Shown piece by piece: positions 1 to 5,296 of a stretch of DNA of 18,635 nucleotides. The stretch comes from Bacillota bacterium (GTDB lineage Bacteria; Bacillota; Clostridia; Christensenellales; QAND01), in the NCBI GenBank assembly GCA_019415425.1, contig DXZF01000058.1, positions 1 through 18,635 of the forward strand. The letters run 5' to 3'. The notes beneath the pieces are model-generated. The model was given only the letters and a program-made list of their open reading frames with translations. It was not told where the DNA came from and searched no databases. The stretch's first letter is position 1, and each line of letters starts with the position of its first letter. A program made the position numbers and the translations under genes.

Positions 1-389
1 CCTCTACGACCAGGGCTGACAACCGGCAGCAGGAGGTGTCGGCGCTGACGCGCGGGCTCAAGCTGTTGGCGCGGGACATCGAGGCCCCCATCGTGCTGCT
101 CAGCCAGCTCAACCGGGCGGTGGAGACGCGCGCCGTCAAGCGGCCCATGCTGGCCGATCTGCGCGAATCCGGCTCCATAGAGCAGGATGCGGACATCGTC
201 ATCATGCTGGCACACAACAGGGACCTCAAGCGCAGCGACAGCGATCTGGACGACGACGAGGACGACTTGCCCGAAAATGCGGCGTTCGCCATTGTGGCCA
301 AAAACCGCAACGGCCCGACGGACGATGTGCCGCTATTGTGGCTGGCGGAATACACGAAGTTCGTCTCTTTCTCCTCACGCGAGGAGTAG
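1..389 (+). CDS. dnaB: Replicative DNA helicase DnaB, C-terminal fragment
   Basis: This is the 3' end of a gene that begins before the window; the first complete codon is at base 3 and the stop is TAG at 387-389. DnaB is the hexameric 5'-3' replicative helicase that unwinds DNA at the fork and works with primase. The visible RecA-like C-terminal part carries family hallmarks: [14 protein letters not shown], the segment [30 protein letters not shown] (with the arginine-finger-type RESG region), and the typical end with KNRNGPT and YTKF. A GTG in frame at 36 is not the true start, because the reading frame and the DnaB similarity continue upstream to base 3. No terminator separates it from the next gene, which has its own promoter. 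Identification is secure; only its N-terminal and most of its ATPase domain are missing, cut by the window edge. Confidence 0.95.
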   Translation, partial: STTRADNRQQEVSALTRGLKLLARDIEAPIVLLSQLNRAVETRAVKRPMLADLRESGSIEQDADIVIMLAHNRDLKRSDSDLDDDEDDLPENAAFAIVAKNRNGPTDDVPLLWLAEYTKFVSFSSREE

Positions 390-403
390 CGTGCGGGTTT
401 GCG

Positions 404-432
404 TTGTGTTTTCCCGCCCGTTGGGTTACAAT
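404..432 (+). promoter_or_regulatory. Sigma-A-like promoter for the DUF1292 gene
   Basis: A -35 element TTGTGT (404-409) and a -10 element TACAAT (427-432) are separated by 17 bp, just downstream of dnaB. Predicted initiation is near 439, about 50 nt before the DUF1292 start codon. Motif match only. Confidence 0.55.
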
Positions 433-486
433 ACAGGCGAGGCTGGGATGGTTTCCGGCCAACAAGCAGGAAAGTAGGTGCTGACC

Positions 487-831
487 ATGGATCAGATGGA
501 TCAGGAAGTGGATATCGTCGTCTTTGAGGATGAAGAAGGCAACGAAGTGGAATTCGAGATCATGTTTACCTTTGAGCACAAGGGCGAGGAGTACGCGGTG
601 CTGACCGAGGCGACTGAAGAGGAGCTGCCGGAGGACGAAGCGCCGGATATGTACATCCTGCGCGTGGTGCAAAACGGCGACGAAGAGGAGTTCGTCGCGG
701 TGGAAGAGGACATGATGGAAGAGCTCATCGCAGTGGTAGAGGAGATCTTTGAAGAGGAGCTGGCCGAGGAAGAGGGCGGCTGCACGGATTGCGAAGGCTG
801 CGGTTGCGGCTGTGAGCACGACCACGAATGA
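487..831 (+). CDS. DUF1292 family acidic protein with Cys-rich C-terminal tail
   Basis: A 114-residue, very acidic protein. Residues 8-40 (VDIVVFEDEEGNEVEFE, then a FTFEHKGEEYAVL segment) and YILRV near 56-60 match the DUF1292 (YrzB-like) family of small Firmicute proteins of unknown function. The ATG at 487 is preferred over the in-frame GTG at 478, because AGGTG (476-480) sits 6 nt before 487, whereas the GTG lies inside that Shine-Dalgarno sequence. The middle of the protein is dominated by Glu/Asp runs. The last 16 residues hold five cysteines (about 99, 102, 105, 107, 109) followed by HDHE, a possible metal-binding tail that ordinary DUF1292 proteins do not always have. It has its own promoter and a strong terminator, so it is a monocistronic unit. 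Function unknown; the family call is confident. Confidence 0.85.
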   Translation: MDQMDQEVDIVVFEDEEGNEVEFEIMFTFEHKGEEYAVLTEATEEELPEDEAPDMYILRVVQNGDEEEFVAVEEDMMEELIAVVEEIFEEELAEEEGGCTDCEGCGCGCEHDHE

Positions 832-843
832 CAATTCCCACGA

Positions 844-871
844 GGGCGTCCGCGATGGCGGGCGCCTTTTT
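844..871 (+). terminator. Rho-independent terminator after the DUF1292 gene
   Basis: A 9-bp stem (GGCGTCCGC at 845-853 pairing with GCGGGCGCC at 858-866, one G-T wobble) with a GATG loop is followed by a run of five T. It starts 13 nt after the stop codon. Confidence 0.85.
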
Positions 872-908
872 CATTGTGTGCACGGCCGTGCGCAGTACGG
901 GGGAAACA

Positions 909-917
909 TGCTATAAT
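909..917 (+). promoter_or_regulatory. Extended -10 promoter for the beta-lactamase-like gene
   Basis: TGCTATAAT (909-917) is a perfect extended -10 element. No good -35 hexamer stands at the usual distance, as is common for extended -10 promoters. The predicted start is near 924, giving a leader of about 113 nt. Confidence 0.6.
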
Positions 918-946
918 CATTGCATCCAACAAACGGTGGGCGCAAT

Positions 947-993
947 GGGTACGGCCGCAGGCTTTGCCCGCGTGGCTGCGGTTGGCCGTGCCC
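947..993 (+). other. Stem-loop in the 5' leader of the beta-lactamase-like gene
   Basis: The left arm 947-960 (GGGTACGGCCGCAG) pairs with the right arm 976-993, forming 14 pairs with one T-G wobble and a 4-nt bulge in the right arm. The stem lies between the predicted transcription start and the ribosome binding site. There is no T-run, so it is not a terminator. It could be a regulatory or stabilising leader structure; no known riboswitch class is recognised. Confidence 0.4.
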
Positions 994-1036
994 GCACACA
1001 GACTTTGGCGCAGGGCAATCAGGGAGGTATAAGGGG

Positions 1037-1948
1037 ATGCAGACAGAATTTCTTTCGGATTTCAAGGCGCGGATTGCGCAAGAGAGGCTGAACGTGTTTG
1101 GCGTGGCGGTACAGCAACACGGGCAATTGATTGCGTCGCACCAGTTCGCGGCAGACATTCCGCGCGTGTTGCACTCGCTGAGCAAGAGCTTTGCAGCGGC
1201 CGGCGTGGGCATGGCGATCGAGGCGGGGTTGTTTTCACTACAGGACAAGGTGGTGGACTTCTTCCCGGAGGACTGCCCGGAACAGATCAGCCCCGAGCTG
1301 GCCGCGATGAACGTCTGGCATCTATTGACCATGTCGGCAGGGCACGATGAGGCGCAGATGCTCTCGCAAAAGCGCATCCATATCCAGGATCCCAATTGGG
1401 TGCGATACTATCTGTCGCTGCCGCTGGATCGCATGCCGGGCGAGCGCTTTGTGTACGACAGCGCGTGTACGTACATCCTCGCGGCGATCATGGAAAAGGT
1501 GACGGGCGAGCATCTGGTGGATTACCTGATGCCGCGCCTGTTTGCGCCGTTGGGCATCACGCAGCGGCCGCTGTGGGAGACGTGCCCGCGCGGCATCACG
1601 CTGGGATGTGCGGGGCTGCACCTCAGGACGCAGCAGATTCTCCCGTTCGGGCAGATGTATCTGGATGGCGGCGTGTACAACGGCCAGCAGGTGGTGCCGG
1701 CCGCCTGGGTGAAGGAGTCCATGAAAAAGCAGATCGACAGCACGTTCCCGGAGGGGTACGATTGGTGCCAGGGCTACGGCTACCAATTCTGGCTGTGCCG
1801 CAACGGCGCGGTGCGCGGATCGGGCGCCAACAGCCAGTACTGCATCATCTGGCCCGAAAAGGATGCGGTCATCGCCGTCACCTCCAACGAAACGCGCCAG
1901 CAGGAAGTGCTGGATGCCGTATGGGAGACCATCGGCAATCAGCTGTAA
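1037..1948 (+). CDS. Serine hydrolase of the beta-lactamase (class C/PBP4*) family
   Basis: A 303-residue protein of the serine beta-lactamase/penicillin-binding-protein fold. The catalytic SxxK motif is S47-L-S-K50 in HSLSKSFAA. The second motif is Y140-D-S in FVYDSACTYI, where the family often has YxN. Near the C-terminus, GSGANSQYCIIWPEKDAV (261 onward) is in the place of the KTG/HxG motif. The start at ATG 1037 is preferred because AGGGAGG (1021-1027) lies 9 nt upstream; the reading frame stays open to 920 but that part lacks a start signal. No signal peptide or membrane segment is visible, so the protein is probably cytoplasmic and more likely an esterase or peptidase-type hydrolase than an antibiotic resistance enzyme. 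Substrate unknown. It is transcribed from its own extended -10 promoter. Confidence 0.85.
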   Translation: MQTEFLSDFKARIAQERLNVFGVAVQQHGQLIASHQFAADIPRVLHSLSKSFAAAGVGMAIEAGLFSLQDKVVDFFPEDCPEQISPELAAMNVWHLLTMSAGHDEAQMLSQKRIHIQDPNWVRYYLSLPLDRMPGERFVYDSACTYILAAIMEKVTGEHLVDYLMPRLFAPLGITQRPLWETCPRGITLGCAGLHLRTQQILPFGQMYLDGGVYNGQQVVPAAWVKESMKKQIDSTFPEGYDWCQGYGYQFWLCRNGAVRGSGANSQYCIIWPEKDAVIAVTSNETRQQEVLDAVWETIGNQL

Positions 1949-1956
1949 CCATCGAC

Positions 1957-1984
1957 CAAAAAGAGCCGCCCGCGGGCGGCTCTT
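1957..1984. terminator. GC-rich perfect hairpin between the hydrolase gene and mtnA
   Basis: The 12-nt arm AAGAGCCGCCCG (1961-1972) is followed directly by its exact reverse complement (1973-1984). The plus strand has only TT after the stem, while the minus strand would read a stretch of five T from 1962 to 1958, so it looks stronger as a minus-strand terminator. On the plus strand it may act as a partial terminator or processing/stability element 10 nt after the hydrolase stop. Confidence 0.55.
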
Positions 1985-2001
1985 GTGCGGAGGGAACGCA
2001 T

Positions 2002-3033
2002 ATGGCACAGTTAAAAACGCTGCAATTTTGTGGCGATCATATCCGCCTGATCGATCAGCGCCTGTTGCCGGAACGGCTTTGCTATGTGGAGCTGCATACG
2101 GTACAGCAGGTGTTTGACGCCATTTTGCACATGCAGGTGCGCGGCGCGCCCGCCATCGGCGTCACGGCGGCGTACGGCATGGTGCTGGCGGCGCAGCGGG
2201 CGGATGCATCCAACTTCCTGGCCGAATGTGAGGCGGCCGCGGCGTATCTGTGTAGCGCCCGCCCCACGGCGGTCAATCTGCCGTGGGCGCTGGGGCGTAT
2301 GATGCAGACGGCGCGGACGGTGCAGGCCGATGCACCCGCAGCGCGCCAAGAGGCGATGCTGCGCTGTGCGCGCGCAATCGAGCGGGAAGATGCGCAGGCC
2401 AACCGGCGCATCGGCGAGCAATTGCTTTCGCTGCTGTGGGATGGATGCGGCGTATTGACGCATTGCAACGCCGGCGTACTGGCGACCACGGCGTATGGCA
2501 CTGCGACGTCGCCGTTTTATCTGGCGCAGGAGCGGGGCATGCACCTGCGCATCTATGCCGACGAGACGCGGCCAAGGCTGCAGGGCGCAAGGCCGGCCTA
2601 TGAGTTGCAGCGCGCAGGATTGGATGTGACGCTGATCTGCGACAATATGGCCGCGGTGCTGATGCGCGAAAAGAAGATCGACGCAGTGATTACCGGATGC
2701 GATCGCATCGCGCAAAACGGCGATACCGCCAACAAGATCGGCACATACAACGTCTCCATCCTGTGCCGGCACTTTGGCATCCCGCTGTACATTGCGGCGC
2801 CCACGTCCACTATCGATCTGGCATGCCCCGATGGGGCGCATATCCCCATCGAGATGCGCGATGCAGACGAAGTGCGCTGCATCGACGGCGTGCAGGTGGC
2901 GCCGCGCGACGTCAAGGTGTACAATCCCAGTTTTGACGTGACGCCGCACGAACACATTGCCGCGATCGTCACGGAACAGGGCATTGTGCGGCCGCCGTAT
3001 ACCGAGGGCCTGCGCAAGTTGTCAATGCAGTAG
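2002..3033 (+). CDS. mtnA: S-methyl-5-thioribose-1-phosphate isomerase (MtnA)
   Basis: A 343-residue cytoplasmic enzyme of the eIF2B-related aldose-ketose isomerase family. It converts 5-methylthioribose-1-phosphate to 5-methylthioribulose-1-phosphate in salvage of the methylthioadenosine left over from polyamine and related metabolism. Family hallmarks are RGAPAIG (47-53), THCNAG with the catalytic cysteine C155, DETRPRLQGAR (187-197), and GCDRIAQNGDTANKIGTY (232-249) with the catalytic aspartate D234; FDVTP lies near the end. The start at ATG 2002 is set by GGAGGG (1989-1994) with 7-nt spacing. The frame is open far upstream, but that part is a shadow of the hydrolase gene. No other methionine-salvage gene is adjacent. 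Its last 12 bp overlap the convergent DUF896 gene. Length and motifs are complete, so the call is strong. Confidence 0.95.
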   Translation: MAQLKTLQFCGDHIRLIDQRLLPERLCYVELHTVQQVFDAILHMQVRGAPAIGVTAAYGMVLAAQRADASNFLAECEAAAAYLCSARPTAVNLPWALGRMMQTARTVQADAPAARQEAMLRCARAIEREDAQANRRIGEQLLSLLWDGCGVLTHCNAGVLATTAYGTATSPFYLAQERGMHLRIYADETRPRLQGARPAYELQRAGLDVTLICDNMAAVLMREKKIDAVITGCDRIAQNGDTANKIGTYNVSILCRHFGIPLYIAAPTSTIDLACPDGAHIPIEMRDADEVRCIDGVQVAPRDVKVYNPSFDVTPHEHIAAIVTEQGIVRPPYTEGLRKLSMQ

Positions 3034-3237
3034 AGAATTTTTGCGGCGCAACGGGCGGATGGTGCCGTCCGCCTCCTGCACGTGCAGGTGGTCCAGATGC
3101 GATTGCAGGGAGGCGCGCATGTCGGCGATGTAACGGCTGTGCAGCTCCTTGCGTTCGCGTTCTTCCTCCTGGGTGAGCGCGCGCGTGCGCTTGATCTGTG
3201 CCAGTTCGTTGATCCGTGCGATCTCTTCGTCCTTCAT
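3022..3237 (-). CDS. DUF896 family small protein (YnzC-like)
   Basis: A 71-residue protein on the minus strand. It opens with IARINELAQIKRTRALTQEE and continues through HSRYIADMRASLQSHLDHLHV, the two-helix pattern of the DUF896/YnzC family of small Firmicute proteins; their function is not settled, though the family includes SOS-linked YneB-operon members. AGGAGG on the minus strand (3249-3254) lies 11 nt before the ATG, a rather long spacing. The 3' end overlaps mtnA by 12 bp in convergent orientation, and no terminator is visible between them. It is divergent from the GNAT gene, and the two genes appear to share one -10 region. Confidence 0.88.
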   Translation of the reverse strand: MKDEEIARINELAQIKRTRALTQEEERERKELHSRYIADMRASLQSHLDHLHVQEADGTIRPLRRKNSLLH

Positions 3238-3261
3238 CTTCGTGTATTCCTCCTGTGGGAT

Positions 3262-3313
3262 TTGCGCATGGCAGTTCGTATGCTATAATACAGGAATCAA
3301 GGAACGGAGGCAA
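3262..3313. promoter_or_regulatory. Overlapping divergent promoters (DUF896 minus, GNAT plus)
   Basis: Plus strand: TTGCGC (3262-3267), 16 bp, TATAAT (3284-3289), with an extended TGC just before. Minus strand: TTGCCT (3313-3308), 17 bp, TATTAT (3290-3285). The two -10 hexamers share five base pairs, so RNA polymerase could open only one of them at a time. The minus -35 also overlaps the GNAT ribosome binding site. The plus promoter is convincing; the minus one is a motif match. Confidence 0.55.
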
Positions 3314-3319
3314 TGCGAT

Positions 3320-3817
3320 ATGCTGTATGCAAACTGGCTGCACGGCACCGAGGATATCACACCGGCCAAACAGGTGCGCGATGCCGTATTTGTAAACGAG
3401 CAGGGCTACAAACCCGAGGATGAGTATGACAATTACGACGCCATGGCGTGGCACGTAGTGGCCATGGACGATGAGACGCCGGTGGGCACCGGGCGCGTCT
3501 ACCTACAGGACGGCAAGTTTCACGTCGGCCGCATCTGTGTGCTGCCGGAATACCGTGGCAACGGCATCGGCGATGCGATCATCCGCCTGTTGCTGGATCG
3601 CGCGTTGATGGCCGGGGCACAGGATGTGACCATCGCCTCACAGGTGTACATTAAGGACGCATACAAGAAATTCGGCTTTCAAGAAGTGGGGGAACCGTAC
3701 ACGCTGCCCGGCGATACGCGCCAACACATCGACCTGTACGCCAAGGCGGAGGACATCCAGTTCCCGCACGCGTGTGCAGGCGGCTGTGCCGGGTGCAGCG
3801 GCTGCGGCGGCGACTGA
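3320..3817 (+). CDS. GNAT family N-acetyltransferase with Cys-rich tail
   Basis: A 165-residue protein. The acetyl-CoA binding motif A is seen in VLPEYRGNGIGDAIIRLLL (R79-G-N-G-I-G84), preceded by a VGRICVLPEYR strand. The N-terminal VRDAVFVNEQGY segment resembles COG2153/ElaA-type acyltransferases. These transfer an acetyl group from acetyl-CoA to an amine, but the acceptor here is unknown. The ATG at 3320 is chosen because GGAGG (3306-3310) lies 9 nt upstream and family similarity begins just after it; the frame is open further upstream without a signal. The C-terminus ends in a Gly/Cys tail with cysteines at 152, 156, 159 and 162, outside the GNAT fold and possibly metal-binding. Own promoter, own terminator. 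Confidence 0.88.
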   Translation: MLYANWLHGTEDITPAKQVRDAVFVNEQGYKPEDEYDNYDAMAWHVVAMDDETPVGTGRVYLQDGKFHVGRICVLPEYRGNGIGDAIIRLLLDRALMAGAQDVTIASQVYIKDAYKKFGFQEVGEPYTLPGDTRQHIDLYAKAEDIQFPHACAGGCAGCSGCGGD

Positions 3818-3843
3818 TCAACGCGGACAGAGAGTGGCAGGCC

Positions 3844-3880
3844 AGGCCCGGTTGTCTCAGACGACCGGGCCTTTGATTTT
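3844..3880 (+). terminator. Rho-independent terminator after the GNAT gene
   Basis: A 13-bp stem (3844-3856 with 3860-3872, one wobble pair) with a TCA loop is followed by the T-rich TTGATTTT. It starts 26 nt after the stop codon. Confidence 0.88.
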
Positions 3881-3941
3881 ATGAAAACAAAATAAAACGA
3901 CATAGATATATGCTCGCCGGTGGCATGTAACGAGAAAAGTG

Positions 3942-3970
3942 TTGCATTCGACAAGGCGTTTTGCTATAAT
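3942..3970 (+). promoter_or_regulatory. Promoter of tRNA-Thr
   Basis: TTGCAT (3942-3947), 17-bp spacer, TATAAT (3965-3970), with an extended TGC directly before the -10. The predicted start is near 3977, a few bases before the mature tRNA at 3984. Confidence 0.8.
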
Positions 3971-3983
3971 ACATCCGCGTCTT

Positions 3984-4059
3984 GCTGATATAGCTCAGAA
4001 GGTAGAGCACATCCTTGGTAAGGATGAGGTCACCAGTTCGACTCTGGTTATCAGCTCCA
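3984..4059 (+). tRNA. tRNA-Thr (anticodon GGT)
   Basis: A 76-nt tRNA folds by eye. The acceptor stem is GCTGATA (3984-3990) with TATCAGC (4049-4055), followed by discriminator T and an encoded CCA. The D stem is GCTC/GAGC, the anticodon stem CATCC/GGATG encloses loop TTGGTAA with anticodon GGT at 4017-4019, and the T stem ACCAG/CTGGT encloses TTCGACT. The anticodon reads the threonine codons ACC and ACU. It stands alone between its own promoter and terminator. Confidence 0.97.
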
Positions 4060-4064
4060 AACGC

Positions 4065-4100
4065 AAATGCCCGGAATCCATAGAGATTCCGGGCATTTTT
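4065..4100 (+). terminator. Rho-independent terminator after tRNA-Thr
   Basis: A perfect 14-bp stem (4065-4078 with 4085-4098) with a 6-nt loop; the T-run 4096-4100 continues out of the stem. Confidence 0.9.
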
Positions 4101-4311
4101 GGCCTTTCCATGCGCGAATGCATATGGATGCATCCTTGCAAAATGATCGTAACGTGATCGTAACGGAGAACGAACGGGAAGGGGATGCAGAAAATTTACA
4201 TGTCATTTGTGTGCCCTTCCTTTTCACCGTCCCCGCGAATCGGCCACTTCCATCGCCTCACACTCATCCCTGAAGGAGCATTTTGTGCATCCCAATTCCG
4301 CTGGTACGACT
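4101..4311. other. Intergenic stretch, no gene seen
   Basis: No start codon with a ribosome binding site and no recognisable protein is seen on either strand. The only pattern is a short tandem repeat, GATCGTAACG twice with one base between (about 4145-4165). It forms the left flank of the first duplicated module. Confidence 0.5.
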
Positions 4312-4326
4312 ACCGCCGGGGTTTTG

Positions 4327-4494
4327 TCATTTGACCTTTTCCAGTGCAAGCCGGACAAGTCGTTTAATCTCTGTCTGGCGCGGTTTTCCCTCTATCGCTC
4401 GCAATATGTCTGCATCGGTGTTTCGGTTGAGTTTGAGGCCCACAAAGACGGTGTTTTTCCTCGTCCATTCTTTGCGTGCGTCACTCTCTGCCAT
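4327..4494 (-). CDS. Small RHH-like protein, copy A (55 aa)
   Basis: A complete 55-residue minus-strand gene. It begins MAESDARKEW, continues with KNTVFVGLKLNRNTDADIL, then KPRQTEIKRLVRLALEKVK and TGA. The pattern LKLN-x3-TDADIL...Q-x-x-IKRLVR is that of small ribbon-helix-helix-like proteins abundant in Clostridia, often beside mobile or accessory genes; their role is unknown, though the fold usually binds DNA as a dimer. GAGGAG lies 8 nt before this ATG. A second ATG 5 nt upstream is out of frame. The gene follows the 18-residue peptide gene on the same strand after about 138 nt, and its leader is covered by the plus-strand promoter and RNA. A near-identical copy lies at 5297-5530. Confidence 0.8.
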   Translation of the reverse strand: MAESDARKEWTRKNTVFVGLKLNRNTDADILRAIEGKPRQTEIKRLVRLALEKVK

Positions 4495-4509
4495 TCCATC
4501 AACTCCTCA

Positions 4510-4539
4510 TTGCGTTTTCCCCTCGATATGGTGTATAAT
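4510..4539 (+). promoter_or_regulatory. Plus-strand promoter in module A
   Basis: TTGCGT (4510-4515), 18 bp, TATAAT (4534-4539). It faces right, toward the peptide gene, with a predicted start near 4546. The hexamers and the spacing are identical in copy B, although nearby bases differ. Confidence 0.65.
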
Positions 4540-4545
4540 ATAACC

Positions 4546-4642
4546 AGTGGGCGGCCTGCCTCTGCTTCAGGCGGTCGCTCCTATCTCAAGTTTTCGGCTT
4601 GGGGAAGCGCCGCTCTTATCCGCTAAGGGCGGTTATTTCTTT
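4546..4642 (+). ncRNA. Predicted small antisense RNA, module A
   Basis: A transcript of about 97 nt is predicted from the promoter at 4510-4539 and the terminator at 4610-4642. It has no convincing reading frame of its own. It contains a GCCTG...CAGGC hairpin near its 5' end and runs opposite to the two minus-strand genes. It is complementary to the whole gap between them and to the last codons of the 18-residue peptide gene. By layout it resembles antitoxin RNAs such as RatA that overlap the 3' end of a toxin mRNA. Predicted only from promoter and terminator motifs. Confidence 0.55.
4610..4642 (+). terminator. Terminator of the module A antisense RNA
   Basis: A 9-bp stem CCGCTCTTA (4610-4618) with TAAGGGCGG (4624-4632), one wobble, a 5-nt loop, then TTATTTCTTT. 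The T-rich tail contains the complement of the peptide gene's stop codon. Confidence 0.7.
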
Positions 4643-4689
4643 CTGGCCAGAAGATACACCATGATGAGAATCAAAATGATTTCGTTCAT
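4633..4689 (-). CDS. 18-residue hydrophobic peptide, copy A (candidate type I toxin)
   Basis: The minus strand encodes MNEIILILIMVYLLARKK and stops at TAA. One hydrophobic stretch (residues 4-15) is followed by a basic end, the layout of very small membrane-acting toxins. A strong Shine-Dalgarno sequence (AAGGAAGGG on the minus strand) stands about 6 nt before the ATG. The same peptide is encoded without change in copy B, which argues for selection at the protein level. The stop codon overlaps the T-tract of the opposing RNA terminator. Function as a toxin is inferred from size, hydrophobicity and antisense layout; it could instead be a small regulatory membrane peptide. Confidence 0.55.
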   Translation of the reverse strand: MNEIILILIMVYLLARKK

Positions 4690-4727
4690 GGACATCCCTT
4701 CCTTTCGGAGGAACAACCCGCCGCCCT

Positions 4728-4955
4728 TTTAGCTACGGTTAGAATAATGGGTTTAATCCATTGTCGATGCTCTATTTGGGATTATTTTTGATATCTCGCC
4801 GGATCAATGACTTAATATATCCAGCTTTGTTCGGCACCCCGTCCAGCCTACTATATGATATCCTACTCCGTGTTGATCATAGGACAGATTGTGATGCTCT
4901 TGGCCTTATTATATCGATCTATATCCATCTTGCGGCGCCTCTCTTCGATCTGCCA
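4728..4955. other. AT-rich spacer between modules, no gene seen
   Basis: Base composition is visibly more AT-rich than the flanking chromosome. One plus-strand frame is open across 4761-4961, but it starts with TTG, has no ribosome binding site and resembles no protein I know. The promoter for the peptide gene at 4633-4689 should lie in the right-hand side of this stretch, read leftward, but no clear -35/-10 pair is seen. Confidence 0.45.
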
Positions 4956-4984
4956 TTGTAACAACTTCTTGTCTATATTATAAT
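4956..4984 (+). promoter_or_regulatory. Plus-strand promoter of the middle module
   Basis: TTGTAA (4956-4961), 17 bp, TATAAT (4979-4984). It faces the minus-strand 29-residue peptide gene. Predicted start near 4991. Confidence 0.65.
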
Positions 4985-4990
4985 GCAGTC

Positions 4991-5064
4991 AGAGGGGCAC
5001 CATGTGGGAGCGGTAGCCCGGCTATCCTGCTGCCAAGTTATCTGCTTAGCGGTTTTTCTCTTTT
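4991..5064 (+). ncRNA. Predicted small antisense RNA of the middle module
   Basis: An RNA of about 70 nt is predicted between the promoter at 4956-4984 and the terminator at 5030-5064. It includes an internal hairpin GGTAGC/GCTATC (about 5012-5026). It converges on the 29-residue peptide gene and covers its stop codon and last six codons. The sequence is unrelated to that of modules A and B, yet the layout is the same. Confidence 0.5.
5030..5064 (+). terminator. Terminator of the middle-module antisense RNA
   Basis: An 8-bp stem with one mismatch (CTGCCAAG 5030-5037, CTTAGCGG 5045-5052), a 7-nt loop, then TTTTTCTCTTTT. The complement of the peptide gene's stop codon is in the right arm. Confidence 0.55.
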
Positions 5065-5135
5065 AACCAACTGGTAAAGAGGTCAATAGCCTTGATGGTA
5101 GCGATCAATGCGAGTGTCTCAATCAGCTTGTCCAT
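5046..5135 (-). CDS. 29-residue Fst-like hydrophobic peptide (candidate type I toxin)
   Basis: The minus-strand gene encodes a 29-residue peptide that begins MDKLIETLALIATIKAI and ends LFTSWLKEKNR, then TAA. A hydrophobic helix followed by LF-x-x-W-L and a charged tail recalls the C-terminal pattern of Fst/Ldr-type toxins, small peptides that insert in the membrane and are controlled by antisense RNA. AAAGGGGTG stands 6 nt before the ATG. The frame is open upstream, but the residues there do not look coding and the internal ATG has the good ribosome binding site. An opposing promoter and terminator flank its 3' end. The Fst resemblance is by eye and the peptide is short, so the family assignment is tentative. 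Confidence 0.55.
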   Translation of the reverse strand: MDKLIETLALIATIKAIDLFTSWLKEKNR

Positions 5136-5296
5136 CGGCAACACCCCTTTGACCTGTATTGCCAGGCTACCGGGTGCCGCCTCTTGACTACGGATACATG
5201 GCAATATATGTAATGCATTGGATGGATGGCCATAGATAGATGTATTCCATAATGCCATTCTTTCTTTTTGGGGGTGGCGGCGGTAATATAGTTGTA
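5136..5296. other. Spacer between middle module and copy B, no gene seen
   Basis: No start codon with a ribosome binding site is seen. The stretch should hold the leftward promoter of the 29-residue peptide gene; AT-rich candidates exist around 5200-5215, but no convincing hexamer pair. Confidence 0.4.

Larger units (their letters stand above)
4312..4727. repeat. Module copy A of a ~415-bp direct duplication
   Basis: This stretch matches 5350-5764 almost base for base, in the same orientation, from ACCGCCGGGG to CCGCCGCCCT. Differences are scattered substitutions plus small indels near both ends. Each copy holds, right to left on the minus strand, an 18-residue peptide gene and a small RHH-like gene, and on the plus strand a promoter and a terminator. 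Flanking sequences beyond these limits do not match, and no transposase or terminal inverted repeat is seen. Confidence 0.9.

Noticed and set aside
226..834. Long minus-strand frame across dnaB and the DUF1292 gene
   Set aside because: It is a shadow of the Glu/Asp-rich DUF1292 codons; no start signal and no similarity.
1396..2001. Open frame extending mtnA upstream
   Set aside because: It lies within the serine hydrolase gene in another frame; MtnA similarity and the ribosome binding site begin at 2002.
3879..4133. Minus-strand open frame containing SRTGDLILTKDV
   Set aside because: It is the antisense of the tRNA-Thr gene; such frames are a well-known annotation artefact.
4207..4626. Plus-strand frame that is conserved between the two module copies (also 5240-5662)
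   Set aside because: Its conservation follows from the DNA duplication. The minus strand holds a family-like protein with ribosome binding sites, while this frame has neither.
4761..4961. 66-codon plus-strand frame in the AT-rich spacer
   Set aside because: It has a TTG start, no ribosome binding site and no recognisable similarity.
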